A DNA stretch of 44,473 bases from Acidobacteriaceae bacterium UBA1307 (GTDB taxonomy: Bacteria; Acidobacteriota; Terriglobia; Terriglobales; Acidobacteriaceae), in assembly GCA_002307235.1 (NCBI GenBank), contig DBTV01000023.1:1357-45829 (forward strand), given 5' to 3'. Positions within the stretch are counted from its first letter, which is position 1. Each line of letters opens with the position of its first letter. The position numbers were made by a program, and so were the translations under genes. The notes under the pieces were generated by a model, which was given only the letters and a program-made list of their open reading frames with translations, made no database searches and was not told where the DNA came from. This document shows positions 16,944 to 25,401 of this stretch, in pieces.

Positions 16944-16982
16944 GACAAGGCCAGGGGATTTCCTCTGGCCTTGTCCTTTTTT
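16944..16982 (+). terminator. Intrinsic terminator of the cold-shock gene
   Basis: GACAAGGCCAGGGGA and TCCTCTGGCCTTGTC form a 15-bp stem with one G-T pair and a 2-base loop, followed by a T-run. Confidence 0.92.
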
Positions 16983-17222
16983 ATCGGAAAAATCTTAAAA
17001 CCCTATTAACTTTTCATTAACCATCAATTTATCAATGCTTTATTCCTTCCTCCGGGCTATGGAATCTACCTCATTACGGCTGCCGGAACACGATAAGATG
17101 GTCCTAATCAAGGCACACAGAGAGAGTTCGAGGTGAGCCGGATGGACCGTTTCTTCGTCCAACCGTTGGTCACTCAAGTCGAGATGCCTGTCGATGAAAT
17201 TGAAATCATTTGAGTTAGGTGC

Positions 17223-18752
17223 ATGTTGAAGCAAAATAAAAGTGCGTCACGCCAGGGTACGGCCATCATCATCGGTGCGGGGCCAGCTGGGCTGACTGCC
17301 GCCCTCGAACTGCAGCGGCAAACCGGAATTAAGCCCATTCTGCTTGAGGCCAGCCAGAGCATCGGCGGCATCTCGCGCACCGTTGTCTACAAGGGCAACC
17401 GGATGGACATTGGCGGCCATCGCTTTTTTTCAAAGTCGGACCGCGTGATGCAGTGGTGGCTCAACCTGCTGCCCGTCGAAGACGCCGCGCATGACGCGAG
17501 GCGCGAAGATCTGGTGATGCTGGTCCGCCAGCGCAAGAGCCGCATCTATTTTCTGCGCAAATTCTTTGATTATCCGATCCGTCTGACGGCCGACACGCTG
17601 GCCAAGATGGGTGCCGCGCGGACGCTCTGTTGCGGCTTCAGCTACATGCGCTCGACCCTGTTGCCGCAGCGCGAAGAGAAGACGCTCGAAGACTTTCTGA
17701 TCAACCGCTTCGGCCGTCAGTTGTATCTGACCTTCTTCAAGTCCTACACGGAAAAGGTTTGGGGCGTGCCCTGCGACAAGATCAGCGCCGAGTGGGGGGC
17801 GCAGCGCATCAAGGGCCTGTCGCTGACCGGCGTCGTCACGCACTTTCTCAAGAAGGTTTTTTCTTTGAAGAGGTCGAAGGACATTGCGCAGAAACAGGTC
17901 GAGACCTCGCTGATCGAGCAGTTTCTGTACCCCAAGCTCGGCCCCGGCCAGCTCTGGGAACATGCGGCCGATCGGGTGCGCGCCGGTGGCGGCGAGATTC
18001 TTCTCGGCTGGAAGGTGGATCGCGTGCACGTCGAAAACCAGCGCGTGGTTTCCGTCGATGCCGTCAATGAGGCGGGCGAGCGCAAGAGTTTTTCCGGCGA
18101 CTACTTTTTTTCGACGATGCCGGTGCAGGAGCTGATCCGCGCCGTCGATGCCGCGGTGCCCGCCGAGGTGAAGGAGGTCAGCGAAGGGCTGATGTATCGC
18201 GACTTCATCACCGTGGGCCTGCTGACCAAAAAGCTGACCGCGACCGAGGCCGATGGCGCCAAGCTCAGGGATAACTGGATCTATATTCAGGAGCCGGATG
18301 TGGTGGTGGGCCGGTTGCAGATCTTCAATAACTGGAGTCCTTATCTCGTCGAGGATCAGGAAAAAACCTGGATCGGCCTGGAGTACTTCTGCAATGAAAC
18401 CGATGCGATCTGGAGCTACAGCGACCAGCAGATGAAGCGGCTGGCCATCGATGAGGTGGCGCGGATCGGCATTCTCGCGGCCGAGGATGTGGAGGACGCG
18501 CATGTGGAGCGCGTGCCGAAGACCTACCCGGCCTACTTCGGCAGCTATGACCGCTTTGACACGATTCGCGCATACACCGACAGTTTCGAGAATCTCTTTC
18601 TGGTGGGCCGCAACGGCATGCACAAGTACAACAATCAGGATCACTCGATGCTGACGGCAATGACGGCGGTCGAGAACATTGCCCATGGCGTTACCAGCAA
18701 AGACAACATCTGGGCGATCAACACCGAGTCGGAGTATCACGAAGAAAAATAG
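17223..18752 (+). CDS. FAD-dependent oxidoreductase (amine oxidase/protoporphyrinogen oxidase-like)
   Basis: A 509-residue flavoprotein. The N-terminal AIIIGAGPAGLTAALEL is the dinucleotide-binding motif, followed by LLEASQSIGGISRTV and DIGGHRFFSKSD, typical of the HemY/UDP-galactopyranose-mutase-like group (COG1232). The C-terminal LVGRNGMHKYNNQDHSM is the second FAD-contact region seen in this subgroup, which often sits in polysaccharide or cell-wall loci. The substrate is unknown; protoporphyrinogen oxidation is not supported by context. Two probable glycosyltransferase genes follow in the same direction, so a role in envelope glycan or polyprenyl-sugar modification is the best inference. 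A 23-codon reading frame ends 9 bases before its start. Confidence 0.88.
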   Translation: MLKQNKSASRQGTAIIIGAGPAGLTAALELQRQTGIKPILLEASQSIGGISRTVVYKGNRMDIGGHRFFSKSDRVMQWWLNLLPVEDAAHDARREDLVMLVRQRKSRIYFLRKFFDYPIRLTADTLAKMGAARTLCCGFSYMRSTLLPQREEKTLEDFLINRFGRQLYLTFFKSYTEKVWGVPCDKISAEWGAQRIKGLSLTGVVTHFLKKVFSLKRSKDIAQKQVETSLIEQFLYPKLGPGQLWEHAADRVRAGGGEILLGWKVDRVHVENQRVVSVDAVNEAGERKSFSGDYFFSTMPVQELIRAVDAAVPAEVKEVSEGLMYRDFITVGLLTKKLTATEADGAKLRDNWIYIQEPDVVVGRLQIFNNWSPYLVEDQEKTWIGLEYFCNETDAIWSYSDQQMKRLAIDEVARIGILAAEDVEDAHVERVPKTYPAYFGSYDRFDTIRAYTDSFENLFLVGRNGMHKYNNQDHSMLTAMTAVENIAHGVTSKDNIWAINTESEYHEEK

Positions 18753-18844
18753 GCTTCAGGCTATCTAAATCGCAATTTTGTTTTCTTCAGGGCTTCATCT
18801 GCGGGGGTGGGTGACCCTGATTTCCTTCTACGAAAAGGGCCATA

Positions 18845-20086
18845 TTGAAAACCGCTTTTATTCTTCCGTGCTGTGTCTGGATCCTCTCTCTGGTCGGGCT
18901 GGCGGCCTGGTATGTCGTCGATCAGCCCACCGGTTGGGATTATGGCGTGATCACCAAGGCCGCGCGCGAGGTGGGCGCGGGCATGAACCCTTACCGGGTT
19001 GAAGCCGCCGAGCAGGATGCCTTTCTGCAGAGCGCTGCCGCTCGCGCCGGAGCGCCGCGTCCGTTCATCTACGTGTATCCGCCGGTGACGTTGCTGGCAC
19101 TCAAGTTTTTTGCCGACCTGCCGCTCGTGCTGCGCAATGGTTGCTATTGGCTGCTCTACGGCCTGATGATCCTGCTGCAAATCCGGGTCGCACTGTCGTT
19201 GGCCGAGCCGCGCGAGCGGATTTTTCTGTGCTCGGTTGCGCCGCTCGTGTTGTTTTTTCCCGGCGGTCTGCTCTTTGATTCGGTGCTCGGTGGCAATATC
19301 GCCTTCATCCTGTATGGACTGATCTTCGGTGCTCTGTGGATCGGCTGGAAGCGCGACCGCTGGGGCTGGTTCTATGCGGCGGTGCTGCTGGCCTCCTGCG
19401 TCAAGATGCCCTATCTGGTGTATCTGGCGATTCCGCTGCTGTGCCGGCGGGGCCGGTGGTTGCAGGTGTCTGCCGTCGCGGCCGGAGGCGTGGCGCTGTT
19501 CGCAGCGCAGGGGCTGGTTCGTCCCGCGCTCTTCCACGATTACATGGACGCGGTGAATCGCATCTTTGTGTATAACAACGACTTTGGTTCTGGTCCTTCG
19601 GGGCGCTTCGGCGCGGTTGCCGGGGCTTTGGGGCGTCACTATGCACTGTGGGGAACGGTCTTTTATCTGGCGCTCTCCGCTGCGTTGTTCGGCTTTCTGC
19701 TTTTTCTGTCGAGGTTCTACAAGCGGGGCGTGCTGCGCGAGGAACAGTGGTTTCCGGTGATGTTGCTGGGCGTGGCACTGCTGTTTCCTCGGCTAATCGA
19801 GTACGATCTGTTTCCCTTCACGATTGCGATGGCGCTGCTGGCCTTTCGCGGTGTGCGCGCCAAGCGCCATCCGCGCACATGGACGGGCGTTTTGCTGACT
19901 GCCTGGATCGGTGCCAACCTGTGGGCCTGCGGTTGGGCCGGGGACGGGCGCCTGGCGTGGAAGAACATCGCCTGCGTTCTGCTGCTGAGCGTGTTTGCCG
20001 GCGGATGCGTGCCCCTGCTGCGTGTCATCAGGGCAGGACGCGTGGTCGAAGAGAAGGCTCTGGCGGGTGCACACATCTTTGCCTGA
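18845..20086 (+). CDS. Multi-pass membrane protein, GT87 (DUF2029)-like glycosyltransferase
   Basis: A 413-residue integral membrane protein with about nine or ten hydrophobic segments. N-terminal helix FILPCCVWILSLVGLAAWYV is followed by a loop containing WDYGVITKAAREVGAGMNPY and then VYPPVTLLALKFFADLPL. That order, with an acidic WDYG loop and a YPP motif, fits polyprenyl-phosphate-sugar-dependent GT-C enzymes of the GT87/DUF2029 type, such as mannosyltransferases. TTG 18845 is chosen because AAAAGGG precedes it and the protein begins MKTAF before the first membrane helix. It sits between the FAD oxidoreductase and a GT2 gene in the same direction. Donor and acceptor sugars are unknown. Confidence 0.78.
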   Translation: MKTAFILPCCVWILSLVGLAAWYVVDQPTGWDYGVITKAAREVGAGMNPYRVEAAEQDAFLQSAAARAGAPRPFIYVYPPVTLLALKFFADLPLVLRNGCYWLLYGLMILLQIRVALSLAEPRERIFLCSVAPLVLFFPGGLLFDSVLGGNIAFILYGLIFGALWIGWKRDRWGWFYAAVLLASCVKMPYLVYLAIPLLCRRGRWLQVSAVAAGGVALFAAQGLVRPALFHDYMDAVNRIFVYNNDFGSGPSGRFGAVAGALGRHYALWGTVFYLALSAALFGFLLFLSRFYKRGVLREEQWFPVMLLGVALLFPRLIEYDLFPFTIAMALLAFRGVRAKRHPRTWTGVLLTAWIGANLWACGWAGDGRLAWKNIACVLLLSVFAGGCVPLLRVIRAGRVVEEKALAGAHIFA

Positions 20087-20137
20087 AAATGGCGGCGTTA
20101 CGATTCTTTCGTCGAAAACCGGCTCAGGTGCGTTAGG

Positions 20138-21004
20138 ATGCTGGCCATGAAGCCAGCGGTCGTGATTCTCACCTTTAACTCTGAAGAGTCGCTCGCATTG
20201 ACGCTCGGGCGGGCGCGGCGGGTCGCCGATGAGATCTTTGTCGTGGACTCGTTCAGCAAGGACGGTACGGCGGCGCTGGCCCGCTCACTCGGCGCAACCG
20301 TCGTCGAGCACGGCTTTGAGCACTATGGCGCGCAGCGCAACTGGGCCATCGACCACCTGCCGATCTCGAGCGGCTGGCAACTGCATCTGGATGCCGATGA
20401 GGTGATGGACGAGCGGCTGGTGGCGGCGGTGCAAGCGTTGCCGGAGGCGCCGGAGATGGACGGCTACTTTGTGCCGCGCAGCCTGCGTTTTTTGGGCCGC
20501 GTGCTGCGCCACGGCGGCATGAGCCCCACCTGGCATCTGCGGCTGTTCCGCACGGGCGCAGGCCGGTGCGAGGACCGCAAATATGACCAGCATTTTCTGC
20601 TTCCGAATGGCGGCCGGACGGCGCGGCTAGCCGGTTCGTTGATCGACGACGTGCGCATGCCGCTGAGCGAGTGGACGTCGCGGCACAATCGCTGGGCCGA
20701 CGGCGAGGTGGCCGAGCTGGCCAGCCATGCAACGGCCGGACGCGTCGCTCCGCGCGCCTTCGGCAATCCGGTGGAACGCAAGCGGTTTCTGCGGCAGATC
20801 TTCAATGGAGCACCGCTGTTTGCGCGGCCGGTGGCGCTGTTTTTCTATCGCTACGTGGTGCGGCTGGGCTTTCTGGATGGCGTCGAGGGAACCATCTTCT
20901 GGGTGCTGCAAACCTTCTGGTTTCGCTTTCTGGTGGACGCCAAAATCTGGGAGCAGCAGCATGCCGAGCGGGTACACGCGCCGCTCGCGCTTATCCGCGA
21001 TTGA
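20138..21004 (+). CDS. Family 2 glycosyltransferase (LPS core/WaaE-like)
   Basis: A 288-residue inverting glycosyltransferase with GT-A fold. It starts AVVILTFNSEESLALTL, followed by EIFVVDSFSKDGT and HLDADEVMD, the DxD metal/nucleotide-sugar motif. The H-x-R-LFR and DDVRMPLSEW segments fit the WaaE/KdtX-like subgroup that transfers sugars to LPS core or exopolysaccharide. The C-terminus has amphipathic stretches likely to bind the membrane. ATG 20138 and ATG 20147 are both possible; AGG at 20135-20137 is better spaced for 20147. Its last 14 bases overlap the opposite-strand tspO gene. Confidence 0.88.
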   Translation: MLAMKPAVVILTFNSEESLALTLGRARRVADEIFVVDSFSKDGTAALARSLGATVVEHGFEHYGAQRNWAIDHLPISSGWQLHLDADEVMDERLVAAVQALPEAPEMDGYFVPRSLRFLGRVLRHGGMSPTWHLRLFRTGAGRCEDRKYDQHFLLPNGGRTARLAGSLIDDVRMPLSEWTSRHNRWADGEVAELASHATAGRVAPRAFGNPVERKRFLRQIFNGAPLFARPVALFFYRYVVRLGFLDGVEGTIFWVLQTFWFRFLVDAKIWEQQHAERVHAPLALIRD

Positions 21005-21455
21005 GCCGCCAGAAGCCCGCGTTGAGCAGGGTGGCGAAGCTGACCCAGGCCCAGTAGGGCGCCATGAGCCATGCCGCCAGCGGGTTGATGCGGGCAAAGC
21101 TGACCGTTGTGGCGCCGATGGCTAGCCAGAGCAGCACAATCTCCATCAGCGCCGCGCCCATGGCATGCGCGCGAAAGAAGATCGGCGTCCAGGCCAGATT
21201 GAGCGCCAGTTGCACAAGAAACAGGGCAATCGCCCAAGTTCGCGCCGTGGAGGGCGTGGCGAGGGCCACACGCCACGCGGCGACGGCCATCAGCGCGTAA
21301 AGCAGCGTCCAGGCGGGTCCAAAGACCCAGTTGGGCGGCGCGAAGCTCGGCCGGTGCAGGCCGGCGTACCAGGTGGGAATCGCGGAGGCGGTCCAGCGGC
21401 CGCCGAGCGCGGCCACGGCAAAGCAGAGAGCAAGCCAGAAGATGACGGAGCGCAT
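20991..21455 (-). CDS. tspO: TspO/MBR family membrane protein (tryptophan-rich sensory protein)
   Basis: A 154-residue five-helix membrane protein. TspO proteins bind porphyrins, cholesterol or similar ligands and act in stress or photopigment regulation. Hallmarks seen: WYAGLHRPSFAPPNWVFGP, AWTLLYALM, LNLAWTPIFF in helix 3-4 and the ending APYWAWVSFATLLNAGFWRLN, all in the usual order and spacing. Length is normal. It is convergent with the GT2 gene, with a 14-base overlap of the coding ends. No photosynthesis or haem gene is near. Confidence 0.95.
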   Translation of the reverse strand: MRSVIFWLALCFAVAALGGRWTASAIPTWYAGLHRPSFAPPNWVFGPAWTLLYALMAVAAWRVALATPSTARTWAIALFLVQLALNLAWTPIFFRAHAMGAALMEIVLLWLAIGATTVSFARINPLAAWLMAPYWAWVSFATLLNAGFWRLNRG

Positions 21456-21683
21456 GGCAGGGTTTCCTCATGCCGTTGGATGAGCGTGGGCGCGCAAGGG
21501 TGCGGATTTTGGGCGGGTATTTTGCCGGAATCAACAGGGGAACGCAGGAGTTAGGGTGGTCCGAAACGATTTTTTCTTCTCATCGTCGCGCTCTGTGGCT
21601 CGACGCGGGCGCCTCCCTGCTTCTATCCTCAAAGATTGACCGCATGTTTTTTCGCTGCGGCCCCATTGGACCTAAAAAAGATC

Positions 21684-23720
21684 ATGAGCGAGCAAACCAT
21701 CGCAGTACATCTACCCGACGGATCCGTCCGCGCAGTTGCGGCCGGTACGACCCCTTTGGAGATCGCCAATTCGATCTCGCCGCGGCTGGCCGCTGCCAGC
21801 GTAGCCGCGCGGTTGACGCCCCTGGCTGGCGCAGGCGAGACGACTACGACGACCACCGAGGAGAGCTCCGAGGCTAGCATGTATGCGGCCGAGGCAGCCA
21901 GCGCTCCGCGGCTGGTCGATCTGGGGACGCCGCTGACGGCCGACACGAAACTCGAACTGCTCACGGAAAAGGATCCCGAGGCGCTGACGGTTGTTCGCCA
22001 CTCGGCCGCGCACGTGATGGCGACCGCGGTCCTCGAACTGTTCCCGGAGACCAAGCTGGGCCATGGTCCGGCCACCGAGCAGGGATTCTTCTACGACTTT
22101 TATCGCGAGAAGCCCTTCACGCCCGAGGACCTCGAAGCCATTGAAAAGAAGATGCTCGAGGTGATTGCGCGCGACGATAAGTTTGTGCACACCTTTGAGC
22201 CGCGCGAGCAGGCTCTGGCGGAGTTTGAAAAAGACGGCGACTTCATGAAAACCCACTTCGTGACCAAGTTCACGAAGGCGGGCGACAATGTCAGCTTTTA
22301 TCGCAACGGCAAGTTCGTCGACTTCTGCCGTGGACCGCACCTTCCCTCGACCGGCCGCGTAAAGGCCATCAAGCTGACGAAGGTGGCGGGCGCTTACTGG
22401 CTCGGCGACGAGAAGAATCCGCAACTGCAGCGCGTCTATGGCACGGCCTTCTTCTCGAAGAAGGAACTGGATGCGCACTTTGCGCGGCTTGAAGAAGCGG
22501 CCAAGCGCGACCATCGCCTGATCGGCAAGCAGCTTGATCTGTTCAGCATTCAGGAACTGGCCGGCTCGGGGCTGATCTTCTGGCATCCGAAGGGCGCCAT
22601 GATCCGCAAGGTCATGGAAGACTGGATGCGCGATGAGTGCGTGCGCCGTGGCTATTCGCTGGTGTACACGCCGCATGTGGCGAAGGTGAACCTGTGGCAG
22701 ACCTCGGGCCACGAGGGCTTTTATTCGCAGAACATGTTTACGCCGATGGAACTGGACGACGGCATGTATCGGATGAAGCCGATGAACTGTCCGTTCCACA
22801 TTCTCATCTACAAGAACTCGCCGAAGAGCTATCGCGACCTGCCGGCGCGCTATGCCGAGCTCGGCAACGTGTATCGCTACGAGCGCTCGGGCACCATGCA
22901 TGGGCTGCTGCGGGTCCGTGGCTTTACTCAGGACGATGCGCACATCTTCTGCATGCCCTCGCAGATCGAGGACGAGGTTGTGGCCTGCATCGAGTTCGCC
23001 AAGGCCGTGCTGACCACCTTCGGCTTCAAGGAGTTCAAGGTCGAGCTGTCCACCTGGGACCCGAACGACCGCGCGCACTATGCCGGCTCGGACGAGAACT
23101 GGAATCTTGCCGTGGGCGGACTGAAGCGAGCTCTCGACAGGGAAGGGATTCCCTACAAGACCATCGCGGGCGAGGCCGCCTTCTACGGACCGAAGATCGA
23201 CTTCAAGCTGGTCGATGTGCTCGGCCGCCTGTGGCAGCTTTCGACGGTGCAGTTCGACTTCAATCTGCCGGCGCGCTTCGAGATGGAGTACGTGGGCGAG
23301 GATGGCGAAAAGCATCAGCCGGTGATGGTGCATCGCGCCCTGTTCGGCTCGGTGGAGCGGTTCTTCGGCGTGCTCATTGAGCACTACGCGGGCGCCTTCC
23401 CGCTGTGGCTGGCTCCGGTGCAGGTCGGACTGGTGCCGATCAGCGAAAAGCACATCGGTTACGCGGTCAAGCTCGAATCGGCGCTCAAGAACGCTGGTTT
23501 GCGCGTGGAAGTGGATGCGCGCAACGAGAAGATGAATGCCAAGATTCGCGACTTTGCCAACCAGAAGACGCCGTTCATTCTCGTTTTCGGCGACAAGGAA
23601 GCCGAGGCGGGCACGGTCAGCGTGCGCACGCGCGGCAAGGGCGATCAGGGCTCGATGCCGCTCGACGAGTTCATCGCCAAGGCGAAGGCTCTGCTTGAGA
23701 GCAAGGCAACCGAGCTGTAA
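21684..23720 (+). CDS. thrS: Threonyl-tRNA synthetase with an insertion in the TGS domain
   Basis: Charges tRNA-Thr; class II synthetase. The 678-residue product has TGS, editing (second additional domain), catalytic and anticodon-binding domains. Motifs: HSAAHVMATAV in the editing domain, MNCPFHI (zinc Cys) in the catalytic core, RYERSGTMHGLLRVRGFTQDDAH (class II motif 2, split here by its length) and the C-terminal anticodon domain. Compared with the ~640-residue norm there are about 30 extra residues at 47-77, a low-complexity stretch with six consecutive Thr and many Ala, Ser and Glu. ATG 21684 begins MSEQTIAVHLPDGS, matching the family; an upstream TTG is not needed. A strong terminator follows. 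Confidence 0.97.
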   Translation: MSEQTIAVHLPDGSVRAVAAGTTPLEIANSISPRLAAASVAARLTPLAGAGETTTTTTEESSEASMYAAEAASAPRLVDLGTPLTADTKLELLTEKDPEALTVVRHSAAHVMATAVLELFPETKLGHGPATEQGFFYDFYREKPFTPEDLEAIEKKMLEVIARDDKFVHTFEPREQALAEFEKDGDFMKTHFVTKFTKAGDNVSFYRNGKFVDFCRGPHLPSTGRVKAIKLTKVAGAYWLGDEKNPQLQRVYGTAFFSKKELDAHFARLEEAAKRDHRLIGKQLDLFSIQELAGSGLIFWHPKGAMIRKVMEDWMRDECVRRGYSLVYTPHVAKVNLWQTSGHEGFYSQNMFTPMELDDGMYRMKPMNCPFHILIYKNSPKSYRDLPARYAELGNVYRYERSGTMHGLLRVRGFTQDDAHIFCMPSQIEDEVVACIEFAKAVLTTFGFKEFKVELSTWDPNDRAHYAGSDENWNLAVGGLKRALDREGIPYKTIAGEAAFYGPKIDFKLVDVLGRLWQLSTVQFDFNLPARFEMEYVGEDGEKHQPVMVHRALFGSVERFFGVLIEHYAGAFPLWLAPVQVGLVPISEKHIGYAVKLESALKNAGLRVEVDARNEKMNAKIRDFANQKTPFILVFGDKEAEAGTVSVRTRGKGDQGSMPLDEFIAKAKALLESKATEL

Positions 23721-23742
23721 ATGGTTCTATTTGCAACAAGGC

Positions 23743-23775
23743 CTCCGCGGGCTTCGGTCCGCGGAGGTTTTTCTT
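23743..23775 (+). terminator. Intrinsic terminator of thrS
   Basis: CCTCCGCGG (23743-23751) pairs exactly with CCGCGGAGG (23760-23768) around an 8-base loop and is followed by TTTTTCTTT, 22 bases after the thrS stop. Confidence 0.92.
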
Positions 23776-23821
23776 TGCCCGGAATCTGGCGCGCAGGCCG
23801 GTTTGGGTGGATACTGTTGGC

Positions 23822-24355
23822 ATGGCAACGCAGCCCGCTTACGAGCGCACGGTCCCCGTCGAAGAGTATCTTTCGACCGAGTACGAGCATGACTGCGAGT
23901 ACGTCGATGGCGTAATCGAGGAACGCGACATGGGCGAGTTCGAGCATGCGTATGTGCAGGCAGCTCTTGTTGGACTGTTTCGTCAACACCGTGCGGATTG
24001 GGCTGTCTATCCCTTGCCCGAACAACGCGTGCAGACGCAGAAAAGGCATTTCCGCGTGCCGGATGTCTGCGTGCTGCGTGTGGGCTCCGTGCGCGAGCCG
24101 ATCCTGACGCACCCGCCGCTGCTGGCTATTGAGATTCAGTCGCCCGATCAGGCGCTGCGCCGCACCGAGACCAAGGCCGCCGAGTATCTGGCCTTCGGCA
24201 TCGAGCATGTCTGGGTCATTGACCCGTATGCGCGCGTGGGCTACCGCGCCACGGAGAGCGGACTCGCGCTGGTGCGCGACGGCATTTTTACGATTCCCGA
24301 TTCGCCGATCAGGCTTGAACTTGCCGCGGTTTTTGCCGAACTCGACGAGGTGTAG
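23822..24355 (+). CDS. Uma2-family (DUF820) putative endonuclease-like protein
   Basis: A 177-residue protein with the restriction-endonuclease-like fold of the Uma2/DUF820 family. Features: VEEYLSTEYEHDCEYVDGVIEE at the start, RVPDVCVL (the PD of the nuclease core), LLAIEIQSPDQ (ExQ/K-type core) and EYLAFGIEHVWVIDP. The PD...ExQ arrangement keeps the acidic residues of a nuclease active site, but no biochemical role is established for most members. They are abundant in cyanobacteria and acidobacteria. ATG 23822 is preferred over the in-frame GTG at 23807. It stands alone between two terminators. Confidence 0.88.
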   Translation: MATQPAYERTVPVEEYLSTEYEHDCEYVDGVIEERDMGEFEHAYVQAALVGLFRQHRADWAVYPLPEQRVQTQKRHFRVPDVCVLRVGSVREPILTHPPLLAIEIQSPDQALRRTETKAAEYLAFGIEHVWVIDPYARVGYRATESGLALVRDGIFTIPDSPIRLELAAVFAELDEV

Positions 24356-24374
24356 CGGCGGGTTTAACGCAACG

Positions 24375-24406
24375 AAAAAAGGCGTCCTTCGCGGACGCCC
24401 TTTTTG
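24375..24406. terminator. Bidirectional terminator between convergent genes
   Basis: GGCGTCC (24381-24387) and GGACGCC (24393-24399) form a stem with loop TTCGC. An A-run precedes and a T-run follows, so it can stop transcription from either side: the Uma2 gene and the opposite-strand PH-domain gene. Confidence 0.9.
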
Positions 24407-24422
24407 TTTGCGTACGGTGCGT

Positions 24423-25286
24423 TTACCGAAAGCGGATCTTGTCGACGCGCTGGGCCTCAAGCTGGCCGCTCTGGCGCAGAATGTCGCGCACGTAGTCAGC
24501 ATTGCGCAGGCCCTTCAACTCGATCTGCGGCTTGGTGATGATCAGGTTCGAGACGTTGAACATGCGCAGCAGCGCGGGCTTTTCGATCACGGCGTCGCCG
24601 AGCTGGTGCAACTCATAGGGCCGGTTGACCGCGTGCCACGCGCCTTCTTCGACGATCAGCCGCTGGCTCGACGCGCAATATTTCGTCGCCTTCAACTGGA
24701 ACCAGTAATTCAGGAACAGCAACACATAGAGCGCCGTGAAGCCGCTCTTGATCCAGAAGAGAATGCGATTGAGCGAGAGGCCGCGCGTGCTGTCGCCGTC
24801 GGGGGCATCGCTCGGCACGGTGCTGGCATCGTCGGCCGGTGCGGCGGTGGTGCTGTCGTCATCGGCATTGGCGGCGTGACGCTTGGCCTTGTGCGCGCGA
24901 TGCGCCGGGGCCGGAGCCGAGCTCTGGATGCCTTGCTGCGCCAACGCCGTGCGTGCCATCGGATTGCCGCCGACGACATTGCGCGCCGTGTTGCAGAGCA
25001 CGAAGATGATCGCGAGAAAGATGAGGTACTTGATGGCACGCGGCACCAGCAGCGCCAGGGAGGGCGCTTCCTGCCAGATCATCGATTCGTCGGTCGAGTA
25101 GCGAATCTCTTCGGCGCGCTCGGTGATGTTGCTGTTGCCGATGTCGGTGACCACGCCCTGGCCGATGGTGACCGGCGCGGTCGCGGGCTGGTTGACGTTG
25201 ACGGTCTGATGCAGGTTCTTCGCCTGCTCGATGGGGCGTGCGCCGCCCTCGGGCAGAGGCAACTGATGGGGGTTCTCCGGAGCCAC
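24423..25286 (-). CDS. Membrane protein with a C-terminal bacterial PH-like (bPH2) domain
   Basis: A 287-residue protein. Residues ~1-75 are polar; a membrane helix (AIKYLIFLAIIFVLCNTA) lies at about 84-101; a low-complexity Ala/Asp/Ser/Thr-rich stretch follows (about 115-167); a second helix (ILFWIKSGFTALYVLLFLNYWF) is at about 173-194. The C-terminal ~90 residues (LKATKYCASSQRLIVEEGAW...) match the bacterial PH/YdbT-type domain, whose function is generally unknown. GTG 25286 is chosen because AAGGAGAA precedes it at good spacing. It follows lpdA in the same direction, but a terminator separates them. The linker may lie outside the cytoplasmic membrane if both helices cross it. Confidence 0.72.
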   Translation of the reverse strand: MAPENPHQLPLPEGGARPIEQAKNLHQTVNVNQPATAPVTIGQGVVTDIGNSNITERAEEIRYSTDESMIWQEAPSLALLVPRAIKYLIFLAIIFVLCNTARNVVGGNPMARTALAQQGIQSSAPAPAHRAHKAKRHAANADDDSTTAAPADDASTVPSDAPDGDSTRGLSLNRILFWIKSGFTALYVLLFLNYWFQLKATKYCASSQRLIVEEGAWHAVNRPYELHQLGDAVIEKPALLRMFNVSNLIITKPQIELKGLRNADYVRDILRQSGQLEAQRVDKIRFR

Positions 25287-25335
25287 GGAATTCTCCTTGG
25301 AAAATCCGGCGCGCTGGCCGGAAAAATCTCTACTT

Positions 25336-25378
25336 AAAAATTATAGGCGCGTAGACGAGAGTCTTTCGTCCACGCGCC
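25336..25378 (-). terminator. Terminator after lpdA
   Basis: GGCGCGTAGACGA (25346-25358) and TCGTCCACGCGCC (25366-25378) form a 13-bp stem with one mismatch. On the minus strand it is followed by TATAATTTTT. Confidence 0.85.
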
Positions 25379-25401
25379 CGTTGTGTCAAAGGCTGAAGCG
25401 T

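Noticed and set aside
21711..23453. 580-codon minus-strand open frame
   Set aside because: Antisense shadow of thrS; no motif and an unnatural composition.
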